Position numbers and translations under genes: made by a program
Assembly: GCA_034509425.1 (NCBI GenBank)
Contig: JAVTVJ010000072.1
Location: forward strand, 4,340,001 to 4,404,000
Reading direction: 5' to 3'
Source of the DNA: Eopsaltria australis
Taxonomy: Eukaryota > Chordata > Aves > Passeriformes > Petroicidae
Length of the DNA: 64,000 bases
Part shown: positions 38,327 to 51,300 of the stretch, in pieces
How the letters are laid out: each line of letters begins with the position of its first letter
Numbering within the stretch: position 1 is the first letter of the stretch
The notes under the pieces: model-generated
What the model was told of the DNA's origin: nothing
What the model saw: the letters and a program-made list of their open reading frames with translations, nothing else
The model's database searches: none

Positions 38327-41300
38327 GAAAACAGTTATGTTATTACAAAAAAACCCATGTTTGTTGCTTAATTCTATGCCTTGCTTGTTGCATACAAGCA
38401 CATACCTCAGAGGAGCATAGGTGGTTTTATAAATTGCAGCTTGCTTCACTTAAGGCAAGCCTGAGATCATATTTCCTAGCTACTGGCTGATTCAGATGAA
38501 GTTACTATCTCTGCAACGTTTGTAACCCTCTGGAAGAGTGAATCCATCCCTTACAGCTTCCCTGTGTTGCAAAACTTCTGCATTCAAGACAGGACAATGA
38601 TATTGCTGCTTCTGGAGGAAAAAACATTTTTTTGGTATTTTTTAGCTTTGAATTACTGGAACAATGGAAGTGTGTTGGCTGCCAGATGACTACATACACT
38701 CTTTCACTCTTTCCACTTTTGTCTCTATAGTATTCTCTGTTGGACAAAGCAAAGCATGTGCATCTATGAATATTTATATGACAACATCATTTGATTTGTG
38801 CAATGCCTATTGCACAAATCTGGAGTGCATATGTGTATATTTTATATGTATAAATGTGTGCCTATACAAAAACATTTGCAATTTCTATTGAAATGTCAAC
38901 CCTAATTAGTACATATTCAAAAGGAGAAGCATGTTTTTCCCTGGAGTTTAAATTCTAATTAAATCTAAAATTCCAGATATTTTGTCCTTTATTGGAAAGG
39001 GAAAATAGAAGCTTACTGATAGGGAAAAGGAACTTTAAGTGTCTACAACATTCCAGAGATACCCACAAAACTTCCCTTGTGTAAACAGGTTGTTGACCTT
39101 TTATAGCTCATGAAGCAGAGTAAAAGGTGAAGTGTAAATATTTTCTAGTCTTCTTTGTCATAATCCTGCCACTTTATCTTCTATTTACCTTCTAAATCTT
39201 GGCATAGATTGCTCAGACGTGCCATTCACAAGCAGTCGATATTTCTTGTTTCTTTATTGACCGTAGTGACTGGCTTCTGCGTTCAGGAAAATCCTGACAT
39301 TGATGCTGCCTGCTTGAGGGCTGGGGAAAGATCACAAATAATTGTGTCTTCTGATGGGATGCTGCCAATAAGATCATCAGGAACAAACTGGGACTTCCTT
39401 AATAGGATGAACAAAATGGCACATCTCAAGACACTTAAAATGAAAAGTACTTTCATGTGCTACACAAGATAATTGGGGTTCTACCTCTCATAAATACTCC
39501 ATTATAGGCAAAAAGGGAATAGGTGACAGAATTTGAGAAAGATAAACCAAGTAAGTGGAGGTAAAATGCATTTTCTGTGTAATACAAATGGCAGAACTTT
39601 CCCATCATACTACATTGCTATGTGAAATGAGTGAAATGGGATTCTGTGGTTAGACAAACCTGCATAAGTGACTGGTATCCACACAATCCAGCATTATTTG
39701 GCCTAGACTGCCTGATTTGCTTCAGAGAAGTAACATTACACCATTCTTTATTCTAACTGCAAGACAGCCTTAATCTTACATCTAAAAATCCCTGTAATGT
39801 CCATGTCATGATCTAAAAAAATTTTCAAATACAAAATTGGATTTAAAAAAAATTTTATTCAAAATATCAGTGTTGGCCTCTTTGTGACTCTCCTTCCATC
39901 ACTATTGATTTATTCAGTAACACACCTAGGAACTAGCTGGATGCATCTTTGAAAAAGTTGTAATCTTAATGTAATGCAGATTACTAATATATTACTTAAA
40001 ATCCAAGATTTGCTTCTTTTCATTTTCACACATTTTAAAAGGTTGCTGAAACTGCATAGAAATAATGCGTGAAATTGTTAAATGAGGCTATTATTTCCTT
40101 TTGTTCTATGCTAATGAATTCATTAACAGTTGTTCAGTTATTGTCAGGGGTATTCTTTAGTTGTTAGATTAGAAAGATTTTTATCTTATTCTTACTGTGA
40201 ATCTGCTCATTACACATCTGACAAAAAGCTGATGATTTCTCCTGCAGAAAAGTAACACCCAAGCCCCCAAAACACAACCAGGAAATGTTCTCATAATTTC
40301 CTTGACCCTGATGTGTGTTTGTTTAAGCTCTTCAGTTTGCTTTTTGAGATTGTTCAGAGTATCACAATGAGCTGCATAAACAACAACTGTAAGCAAGGAA
40401 TGATATCAATGCTGTACTTGCAATAGGCAGTGTAAACACTAAGATATGGTTTTTCCAGTTGTATCATTTATCAAATAATCTTTCTAAGGCCTAGAATAAG
40501 ATAGATTCTGGTTCTACATTTACATGTTCACCTACCTTTCCTTTAATGAAGGATAAAAATGTTTATCTTGTAGATGACATTATTTTTTGTTCCTTACAGA
40601 TTTTCAGCACCCAGCAATGAACATGCTTTAAAAACATAGCCCATTTAATAAAAATAACCTAGAAGTATTCTGAAATTAAGTAATTAATTAGTGACGCCTA
40701 TTGTCATAACGTTCCCAACTTGTGAACATATTTCAAGTACACTTCACTGTTTTACCTGATGGTCCTCCACTTCATACCTGGCCTTATCCCTACTTTGTTT
40801 AGATTTATAACTTATTTTATCCATGAGCTCTCTAGAGATAGCAGCTTGCTAGATACATTTAAGGAACATAGTACAGTAAGGTCTTGTTTCCTGGTAGAAT
40901 CTTGTGCAGTTGCATGAATTACAGATAGTCTTAGTATATGACATGATAGATGAAATTTATGATGTCATTGTCCTTATCAACAGCAATTGTCCTTTCTGGA
41001 AGGAAAATGTGTGCATTAGGTGAATGAGAAACACAAACTGAAGAGAAATGTCTTACACAATATTGTCTTTGATACTTTGCAAGTCTGTAGGGATAATGTG
41101 GGGTCACAGGCTGAAGTATACCATAGAAAAGCTGTGAGATGATCCCAACGAGTGGGGTAAGTAAGATTCTCATTACCAGGCTTGCATGTGCTCACATTCT
41201 TGTAAGTGTAAAATCTTCTCTAGACTTCTCTGTGTTCTCTCTGCTCCTATTACACAGCAAAGATTCTGAGCATTTAGTTTCTAAATGCATCAAACACTAA

Positions 41301-41666
41301 ATGGAGTAATCATATAAATAACCTCATGCATGGAAAAAAGAGGAAGGTGAAGTTTTAGGACAGTCATTATCCTTTTGAAGGCTGTGGTGATGTTTAACAT
41401 GACTAAAAGTAATCTGGGATAATAGCAGAGCACTCAGTACAGAGCAGAGTAAAATCTCTCTTCTCTCTCATGGAGCTACCCGACAGTATAGACAAACCAG
41501 CTACACTTGTTTTCTGTAGCTCCAGCCCTTTTGCCTGGTGGCACTGCTCTTTCCAGTCGTTCTGAGATGCTTCATGAGGCAAAATAAAGGCTCCTGCTAG
41601 CCAGCAAAACAAAAAAGTAGCCCCATAATCAAACTGTGTGGAGATACCCCACATAAACACACTGGT

Positions 41667-41680
41667 CACCCCCTGCTGGT
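41667..41680 (-). promoter_or_regulatory. CTCF-like core motif
   Basis: On the minus strand the sequence reads ACCAGCAGGGGGTG. It fits the CTCF core CCASYAGRKGGC at all but one position, with T where C is expected near the end. A single near-match in 64 kb is expected fairly often by chance. Occupancy is unknown. Confidence 0.3.
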
Positions 41681-44350
41681 TACCCACCCTTTCCCACCCT
41701 GAGTCTGAAGAGAGTGTTTGAAGATCAGGAGAAGCTTTCTGTCCTGTAGGAACCTGCTGGGTGTTGTGAATGGAAGGTTCTTTTTATCCACAATATGGAG
41801 AATCTACCATGAGAGGTGTGTTCAAAAGGTACAAAGAGATACAGAGGTGTTTATAGCCTGCTGTGAGATGAATTAAAAAGTATCCAGCAGGAAGTATTGA
41901 AGCACTGTGAGATAAGGAACAGAAAATTCCAGATTTTGCAGTATGTGACAGAAAATAAAGTTGTTCCTAGAGAACAGCTGCAGTGCTGGAATCCACTGAT
42001 TAAATAATTTGGTTGAGGCCTGAGGGAACTGGGAACTATAACCATCACTGACAAATACCCGCTTTTGCAGTCTATTTGGCTTTCAGGATTATGTATCTTC
42101 TCTAAAAGAGAAGCTACCGTTCAGATGAAAGTGATGGGCTCAAGGCAGAAATTATGGGTGGAGGCTTCTGTGCTTGTGTTATACAGGCAGACAGATGAAA
42201 CAGCCAGAGAGGTCCCTTCTGGCTTAAAGAGCTCTAGGAGTTGAGCATAAAAGATTATGGCTTCCCAAATAAGATGGGTCAAGTGTGTAGAATAGATCCT
42301 GAGGGAGTTTTGAAAGCAGAATGCTGGGGTCTGACAGGTCAGGAAGGGTATCTTTGAAAGAATAAATCAGTGTTGAGCTCCTAACATAAAAACTGCTCTG
42401 GGAGAATTCACAAAAACGTTCCATGGGCTTTAGGTACATTTGTTCCAAATTTTTATATGCCGTCCAATAAATTTTGAACAACAATATGATCATAGAGGGT
42501 AAATTTTAAACTTTCATGTGCAATTGACATTTTATTTTAAACTCATGTATACTGAAAAAAATATAAAATCTGTGGACTACAAGAACTCCAAAGACCTTGT
42601 TCTCTATGCCAGAGTTTAGACGGCCAGATGAGTCACAAAAGCATCTAGCTTCATTGTTGCTGTTATGACATGAAGAATTACTTTGTATGAAATTGATGAA
42701 ACAAAATTAAATTTAAAACACTTGGTTAGTCAATAAATTTTGCAGTAGTCTAATTTTTCAAGGAATCTTGCCTTAAGCCATGAGTACAATGAGAAAGAGA
42801 TATATTTTCATTTTTTTTTTTTAGTTTCTACTGCCATTTACCAGTTTTCTCCATTTAAAGAAATCAATGTTATAATTACATTTTTCCAGTTAAGAAGTAG
42901 AAGCATTATTACATCTAACTGAGAAAGTGTGATGGACAGATGCCATAGAAAACTGTCAAACTGCAAATTAAAAGTGATGTTATCTGTGTACCAACAAACA
43001 GCTTCTAAGGAATAATATGGACATTGCTAATGGACATGCTAATGTCACTAATTATTCACATATATATGTTTTTCCCCTCTGTGCTGCAAATTACGTGAGA
43101 AATTACTTCGTAAGCAGCTAAGATGTGGTTTGAAAATTGTTCAGAGTTTCTGTGTTTGAATGTGTACCAAGCAAGCTCCATCTATTGAAAAAATTGCCAC
43201 TGTTCTCTCTTTAAAGGTGTTTGCCTTTCAAAATTAAGGATCTTATTTTATTAAGATGCCAGTCTTGATGTGATCCTGTCCTGTGGATATAGACTTACAA
43301 GTCCATACCCGATCAGTGGTCACTTCTGACAGAGGAAAGCTTCAGGTATGATTTCTTTCTAATGTCCTTATATAAGACAGAACTTAATCACCCCTGTGTA
43401 AAAGCCTTTGTAATTATCAAACAACATTACCAAATTCAAGATTTCTAATGAAACTGAAATACTAAGAAAAAAATGCATTTTAAAATTTATTTTCAGATAT
43501 GTAACTATAGCTGACAAGGTGGATTTTAAGGCTCTGACATCTATTGTATCTTGAAAGAGCTCCACACAAAATTATAAAAAACGGGGAAAAATACAGATAA
43601 AATCAAAGTGTTTGTTAGTCTTCTTTACAAGTAGCAACTCTAGGGTCTTCCTGGTTTTGTACCATCTCTATACTAATATGATTTATTTTTTTCTGCAATA
43701 CCTTCATACTTTCATGACTACCAATGTTCATAGCAGTAAATTCATGCTATTCTGCTAGAAAATACCAGTAAATGCAAATAACAGCTTATGTTACAGCAGA
43801 TCTAATGTCAAAGGAGAGATGACAGGTGATAATCTCTGTCCCTAAACCCCATGTGGACACAGGGATGCTGCTGTCCATATGTTGGCCAACATCTCTCCTT
43901 TCTTTACACTTTCTTGTCTGTGTCAGAGGTGGATAAGAGAAAGCAGAGTATGGCAGATGTGGAGGGAACAGTGGCTGGGATGGGGGGGGGAAATATCTTG
44001 CTTGCTATGTGCAGTAGTAGAAGAGAACTAGAAGGATTTAGGAGGGGATCTTACAAGGGAGTGAAACAGCCATTTGTCTCTGCATTTGTAATTCCAGGTT
44101 CCTTTCCCTGTGAAGACAGAAATACAGCATAGGCCCTAACAGGCTGTTGTCATATTGCTCTGGATTACTTTTGGAAAAATGCTACCAACAGATCAGTGAA
44201 AATATTGCTCTCAACCTGGTTTCCAAGGGGAGAGACAGTCTAGCCTAGTGTCACAGTTTCAGTCAAACATCAATTTATAACATCCAGTCCAGTAGGACAA
44301 TAATGGAAATATTTTTGTCCTGTTGTAGATGAGTTTGCCTATTGTTAGCC

Positions 44351-44388
44351 ACTTGTAGGTTCTTCTGAAATTATTGTTACCTACAAGT
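44351..44388. repeat. Stem-loop, 10-bp perfect stem
   Basis: ACTTGTAGGT (44351-44360) and ACCTACAAGT (44379-44388) are exact reverse complements separated by 18 nt. No larger structure surrounds it. Confidence 0.85.
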
Positions 44389-45716
44389 TTTTATCAATCT
44401 TCCATTTGCTTACAGCTTCTGAGGTGAAATGTATGACTTCTTTCATTCTTCCTTCCTTAGTGCTGTTCAAGCCCCAATGTTTGCACACCAATAGTAATTT
44501 TCTTAATGTTTCTGCTTCCCAAGGACCCCTCTCTAACTAAAGAAATTAAACAAACAATGTGTTTGAAATTTGATGAGTTTTTATCTTTATTATCTTATTT
44601 TGTAGGCTACAAATATTTGTTTGGTGTAGATGTGACAATTCATTCCTCTTTTCAGTTATTCCTATTCCTAAATATTAGATCTGTGTTGAAAACTATGCAT
44701 ATTTGTTTTGCCCTGAAACTGCTCACTACTTCTGTTGGCTTTACATAAGCCTTTTCTTTTAGGTTGGAAATTTCAAAGCACTTTGAGTGGGTTTTTTAAA
44801 GTGCAAAATTATTTAAATTTATTTCTTTAGGTTTTTTTCTCACTCGTCTTTTAAAAAAAACTCTTTTCAGACTATGCATTGAAGTTGGAAATTCATGCCC
44901 ATGCTAAGGGATGCATAAGAAACTGTTTTAAGCTTTCTAACCAAAGTTGTAGTGAGGCATAAGTATTTTGTTGTGCCTTCAGCAGGATTGGATTTCATTC
45001 TAAGCACCAGAGACCTCAGAGCACTTTGAAGACTTGCCAGTTTGTCATTAATCCTTGTTTCTGCCTCATAGTTTTCATATCCTCAGTAACTTTATTATCC
45101 GTATCTCTCCTTCTACATGCCAGGGTCAATAAAATTCATGTGACAAGTACACTATTTTACCAGCCAGAAATATCATATTGGCTAGGATAATTCCATGAGA
45201 CTTGGAAATGCTTATGAGACCCCTGTCTTGTGCCTGCTCACATCACTGGCATGTCTGCTGAGTGAGAAATGCCAGCAACTCTCCCATGGCAATACCCTGG
45301 GCTGACACTTAACTCTTTGAGCAGGTTGAATAACATGGTCCTGTCCCACGTGTCAAGTGGTAATTTGCCCAGGTGGGACAGGACTGCCATCACTGGAGGT
45401 CAAATCTACACCATTTACTTTGGTGTAGCAACATATGTTGAGCATGACAAGCAGATTTGGACTCAGTGTCTAACTATTAATTCTGCTTGATGTTCAATTA
45501 TCAAGACATAAATTCCACACAAGAAAAAGAATGCATAACCAATTAGGGATAGATTAGCTCTTCAGATATTTGTCTGAATGATTCTCTCTCCTCTTTGTAT
45601 GTATTTGAGAAAACATTTATTTTGGACCATAAGGGTTAGCATCTGAAGTCAGAGGTTTAATTAGACATCAGCTGATAAAGAGTGTTCCCTTTCTGCTTGT
45701 CCCCAAAGAATGATGG

Positions 45717-45880
45717 AACTATAGAATGGTTTGAGTTGGAAGGGACCTTAAAGATCATCCAGTTCCAACTCACCTGCCATGGGCAGGAAGACTTTTCACT
45801 TGACCAGATTGCCCAAAGCCCTACCCAAGCTGGCCTTGAACACTTCCAGGGATGGAGCATCCACAGATCCTCTGGGCATA
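45717..45880 (-). mobile_element. CR1 LINE 3' tail fragment
   Basis: The plus strand starts AACTATAGAATGGTTTGAG, then GTTGGAAGGGACCTTAAAG, ATCATCCAGTTCCAACTCAC, CTGCCATGGGCAGG, CCAGATTGCCCAAAGCCC, TGGCCTTGAACACTTCCAGG and GATGGAGCATCCACAG. It is among the better preserved CR1 copies here, though most of the terminal octamer repeats have been lost. Frames of 92-102 codons crossing it are artefacts. Confidence 0.95.
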
Positions 45881-47760
45881 AGAGAAATGGGACTGTTACA
45901 TTCATGGTGCTCACTGTCTTTCCCTGTGGAGGGTACCATAAATTCAACATTGTTACTTAGCACATCATCAGAGAGAGAAGGAGCGGATGGGTGTTTGAGG
46001 GAGAAAAATAATCATTCAGTGTTCAGAGACATAACTTTTTCAATCAGAAGAAAAAGTCAGAAAAAAATTTTGAAAGAATGTAAATAAATAGCTATTTGTC
46101 ACAATATGCCATAAAAATAGTCTTCTTGCAGTGAATTAAGAGATTTTATTTTTCTATGAGTTCTGCTTTAATGTAGGCTCCCATAAAAACTGAGTTGGAC
46201 TTTTACATGGAATTGAGAGGATTATATGCTGTATTTAATAACCCCTGTCAAATAAAGGTACAAACCTAATTAAGCAATAAATCCATAAAAAAATTTACAG
46301 ACAGTTAATGAGGTAGCTTGCATTTTTATAACAGCAATAACATATTAAAAAAAGCATTAGCTGTTCTAGTATGGCTAAAGTACTTGTACTGATAAATTAG
46401 TCCTTCTGGCGTTGCATGACTAATTTTAATCACTTGGAGCTGTGGAGATGTGCTTGGTTTAGAATTTGAGCTATTATTCTTAAATTAAATATAAAAAAGT
46501 TAATCTAAGTATCTGTCCATATTTGTAAAATATTAATTGTAAAAAAAAACATTTAGTGGTTTCCTGTTACAGCTAATGTTCTCAACGTCACCAGCATCTC
46601 GGGCTCAGAGATATCTAGGACTGATACCAGTGAGTAGATACTGAAATCACCTAGTTTATAGTTATAAGATGTCATGGCAACTTTTTCAACAAGAGTTGCA
46701 TAAAGAGGTACATTTGTGTAGTGTCTTAATTTAAGGAATATGACATCAGTTTTGACCCTTTAGTCTGATATGAATAAGTCATGTGGAAGTCTACGTTGAC
46801 TTTGAATTAAGGAAGAGCAAGCGTTACGATTCCATCCACTCCATCTCCCTTTCTCTCATTTAACGACTAGATGAGATAGTTAGCTGCTCCGTTTTCTTTC
46901 CTTTTTTTGGAGGACCTATTAGTTGAGGGCTTTTTATTGCTGCAGGTCACTCACACTGAACAGGGCATGGCTCCTGTTTATTTCCTTGGCAAGCAGGGAA
47001 TTGTACATGCTGTAGATAGATGGTTCCTCATTTCTAACACTTGCCAATCTAATGGTCTTGGGGGAGCTGCAGAGTACTATCTGGGGTCCAAAGGGTGGCA
47101 GTCAGTTTGGGACCAGTGACCTCTTCTGGGGTCATGAATGGAATTAGATAAACGAGAGAGGCTGCTGGTGGTTCATAAGGGAGTGGGAAAGGTGGCTGCA
47201 GGCAGGCAGGGAATCACAAGCTGCCCTGATTATTACCTGGTCTTAAATTGGGGCAGGACTTCACTATTAATCACTATTTCAGTTTAAACCAGGAAATGTT
47301 AAAGCTTTGTATTGCTCTTGATTGAGCTAAAGTAATAATTCAGATATTTCTTTATGTTAATCATATGCCTTTAAACCACATAATGGAATAAAGGACACCA
47401 AGCGATTAATTCAAAAGCTTTAAAAATTAGTTTGTCAGATATTTTATGATATGTCTATTCCTGCAATGCATTTAACAGTGAGGAAGAGCCAGGTGGTGTT
47501 TTTATTTCTACCAGATAAAACTTATGTCCAGCTGGTTTAGTTTTGACCTTAAATACATTTATGTGACTTGTGGCTGTTGTAATATGCTTAGTAATACTGC
47601 TTCATAGCCCTGCAGCATATTGCAAGTGACCATATAAACCCTCTTACACAAATTAATGAATTAAAGTTTAAACCACCATTACCTGAAAAAGAACCACTGT
47701 ATCCTTCCTGAAAAAGAAGATACCTATTATTTTAAGATGAAAAGCTAATAAACGCCATGG
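45881..47760. other. Unique non-coding sequence
   Basis: AT-rich single-copy sequence. Segments near 46400-46480 and 47290-47700 have low homopolymer content and several TAAT cores and look like possible conserved elements, but nothing decisive is visible. No coding evidence. Confidence 0.5.
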
Positions 47761-47765
47761 GCCAT
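47761..47765. repeat. Left target-site duplication GCCAT
   Basis: GCCAT directly precedes the LTR start TGTGCTGG and is repeated exactly at 48334-48338 after the LTR end. Confidence 0.95.
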
Positions 47766-48333
47766 TGTGCTGGTTTTGGCTGGGGTAGAATTTTCTTTGC
47801 AGTGGCTAGTTAGGGGCTGTGTTTTGGATTTGTGCTGGAAACAGTGTTGATAATTCAGGGATGTTTTTGCTATTGCTGAGCAGGGTTTACACAGAGCCAA
47901 ACTATTTTGTGCTTTTCATATGGCCATGCTGCTGAGGGAGTTGGGAGTGTGTGGGGAACTGGGAGGAGACACATAGGGGCTGCTGACCCCAGCTGGCCCA
48001 AAGGATATTTATTCCATACCATATGACATCATGCTCAGTATGCAAAGTGGGGATGCAGGGGGACATTCAGAGTTATGGCATTTATTTTCCCAAGTGCACA
48101 CCATTCCTTGCTTTCCTGGAGATGGCTGAACACCTGCCTGCCCATGGGAAGCAGTGAATTAATTCCTTGTTTTGCTTTGCTTGCTTGTGTGGCTTTTTCT
48201 TTCCCTATTAAACTGTCTTTATTTCAACCCACAAGTTTTAACACTTTTTCTCTTCTGATTCTGATCCTGCTGGTGGGGGAGTGAGTGAGAGGCTATGTGG
48301 TACTTGGTTGCTGGCTGGGGTTAAACCACAACA
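47766..48333 (+). mobile_element. ERV solo LTR, plus strand, with exact 5-bp target duplication
   Basis: A complete 568-bp long terminal repeat from TGTGCTGGTTTTGGCTGGGG to TTAAACCACAACA (TG...CA). GCCAT lies on both sides, so its ends are exact. A solo LTR arises by recombination between the two LTRs of a provirus, and no internal sequence is present. Inside, CATACCATATGACATCATGC precedes the probable core promoter. The family's TATA box is apparently decayed to TATGCAAA near 48039. ATTAAA (48207-48212) is the likely polyadenylation signal. The family resembles a high-copy LTR of songbirds and other neoavians. A 5-bp duplication fits ERVL-type integrases, which is inference. The 69-codon frame inside is not a gene. 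Confidence 0.96.
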
Positions 48334-48338
48334 GCCAT
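48334..48338. repeat. Right target-site duplication GCCAT
   Basis: Exact copy of 47761-47765, directly after the terminal CA of the LTR. Confidence 0.95.
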
Positions 48339-51300
48339 CTTTAATTACATCTCCTTCAGAACAGAAGCCTGAATTTGATTATGAATGTCATAGGTGAAAA
48401 ATCAAACTTCTGCAGAAAGGTCACAATGCTTTCAGAATTTGTTAGTCTCAGAGAAAATCTTGTATAAAAACTTGCCCATATGTAAGATTTCTCATGTGAA
48501 GAAGAACTACAAAAGGTGAGTCAGGTCTTTCATTCTTAAAGAAAACTGTAAGAAATATTTTATTTTAGAAATGTGTTTCTATATAAATCTCCTCCATAGA
48601 ATCACATGCTTTTAAATAGAGGGGATTTTTTACCTTTAGGAAATTCTTTCCCTTTTCCACCAAATGTTAATGTGGTAAGAATTTAAAAGAAATTAAGATT
48701 GTGAGTTTGTGCTACATTATACTCTTCTATTCCTTTTTACTTCTATCAAGTGACCCTATTTAAAAGCACAGGTGGTGGGAGTGAGCTATCACATAGCCCA
48801 CACCATTCCCATGCTACTGATGCTGTGGAGATTGAAGCAGGGAGCTGGAAATTGAGGTTCCCCTTGGAAAAGTGTTGACCACAGGTAGTATAATTTTCAT
48901 TTTAACTGATTATCAGAAATTATTTGATAGATTATTTGTGAGCTCTACCCACAAAAAGTGTGGATATCTGCCAGAAGTGTTTCTATGTTAAACACATTGG
49001 AGGAGGTAGATGGCAGCTTCAAACGGTTCATTTGATCCAGAAACCTCCAGTGGTGTTTGTCTGAAACAATCAGTTTGCCTACCATCATCTGTGAGGGCCA
49101 TAAAGAGATTTGCTAAAAGCTGAGTGCAGGGACCTTATGACACACCATTTGGGCAGATGAAATGAATAAACTTGGTCTTCTCTTATTTATGCAGGCAGGA
49201 ACTAATTTGGCAGGGATTCAAATAACTAAGACTCTAATACTCTTCCTTGCACTGGCTTGTACAGATCATGGTAGCAGATGAAGGATTTCATGGCTTTACC
49301 ATGGTAATAATGATGAATTTCATGGTTTGTCAGCTTGTCAAGGATTAACAAAACTGACATCAAATTACTGTAGGAACTGTCATGTCATAAAAGACAGAAA
49401 TCTCAAATATTTAAAGTATTTTTTTGCATTAGCTTTTCTTTTCTAGAAATCATTGATGCTCTTATTAAAGAGACTCAATTCATCTCCCACTAACAAAAGT
49501 TATATGCCATTTGCATATGGATCACTCAGATATGTTTGAATTCAGGGAAAGCCATAGAAAGCCAAGCATTTCAGGCATGGGATAATCAGAATATATTTTC
49601 TTTATAGTCATCCTTGGATAATATTTACCTGGTAGAGAGCATTAGTTCATGCATGTGTAAGGAGAATTTAATTTTAATTTACCTGGAATGTGCAATTTCC
49701 TTCATGAGAGCAGTTTTCATAAGAGCAAATGTCATTGATCTTTATTTTGTGCTCAAGAAATTTCTAAGCAGATTTTCCAGAGTTTGATTTCAGGCTTATT
49801 TTCCGGTTCCTCCCCACCTCCATATTATTCTTGTCCTCAGTGACACAAGGCATTTAAAAACTCCTGTTCACTGTTGAATTGTCTATGGAAAAATATTTTA
49901 TATATTTCAGTTTTACTACACCTAGTCCATGCCACTCACTTAAGATCTATATTACAGACTCTCACACTTTCAAAACATAGTTTGTTTATTCTTTTTTCTC
50001 AGAATAATGATATATATGGAATATTACTCATGTATATATACTGAAGATATATTATTCATGTATATATACCCAAGTATATATACTCATGTATATATACTGA
50101 TATTTTAATAGGTCCACTCATAAACTTTTATGTGTCCTTTCTTTATGTGTCTGGATCATAATACAAATATATTTATTATGGTCTTTCATTTAATACAATT
50201 GCAGTTTCTCTAGTTAGCTCCTGTTAAGCTTCTTACACCTGATCCAAACACAGAACTGCCTTAAAAAGACCGTGACACATTCTTTAAAAGGTATTGGTCC
50301 AAAAGCAGTTCTGAGTCTAAAAACCTATCTGCACATTTTGCAGGCATTTATTGTTGACTATGGGACCAATAGTTCAGGAATTTATGCCAGTGCACATATT
50401 CACAGTGTGGATGTCAAGCAATACTTCCCTCTTCCTGCATGAAGGCCAACTCCATGCTTCCTATGGAGATGTTTACTAGGTTTGTAAAGGCCTCACAGCA
50501 ATCTGGAATCCCAAAAAGGAACTTTTAGGTAATTAGAAGGCTGCCCAGGAAATCAGGGATGGATGTAGACTAGGAGAAAATAAATAATTCGGCATGGGTG
50601 AAAGCTGAAATGGATCCTCAGAAGGGGAAATGGGCATCACAACCTGAACAATTTCACTTCCACATTTTTGCTTTTCTGTTCTGCATTGTTTTAACTTATG
50701 GACTCTCTCACAGGTCTGTACCAGTTTTCTCAGTGAAACAGAATCAAAGTCCCACAGACATATGTCAAGCTGAGCCTTAATTAGTGAGCCAAACTCCTGC
50801 ACAGTACAGTGCCCAGAAAGTAAGCCAAGGGTTAAAGTGTGGATATTCACACGGTAGGCTGGAGCCCCTTTCTTGGTCTTGTTTACTCCACAGCTGTGTA
50901 TGTAGCCAGCTGTCTGCCAAGGCTGTACCCTTTCCATAAAGTCGTATTCATCTATAGGATAATGAATCAGACAGAAAATCAATGCGACATTTCAAATATG
51001 GCCTCATTAGTGCCCTTGTTTAGTGTCAAGAATAAATATCCAGCAAGTTGCTCAGCATTTCTCTTCTCACTTCCTGGAATTATATTTTCCTTGCTTTATT
51101 GCCTTTACACATTTTGTTGAATTTAATTCTAGCCACTAACCCTGTAATCCTTAGCCTGCTCTGTGATTTATGGTTATGATCTTTGACGGGTTATTTCTTT
51201 ATTTGTCCTGCAGACCTTCTAATTTGCATCTGTTCCTGTGAGTTGTATAAGGAGCTTACTCATCCCACAGTCCTTCTGCAGAGTTGCTGCAGACTTTGCT

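Larger units (their letters stand above)
38327..45716. other. Unique non-coding sequence
   Basis: No recognised repeat or exon. It includes a CTCF-like motif at 41667-41680 and a 10-bp stem-loop at 44351-44388. Frames are at most 94 codons. Confidence 0.6.

Noticed and set aside
40600..40612. REST-like half site TTCAGCACC
   Set aside because: The right half of the REST motif is absent and a half site is common by chance.
50533..50982. 149-codon minus-strand open frame
   Set aside because: No recognisable family, shorter overlapping plus-strand frames occur in the same place, and the length is compatible with chance.
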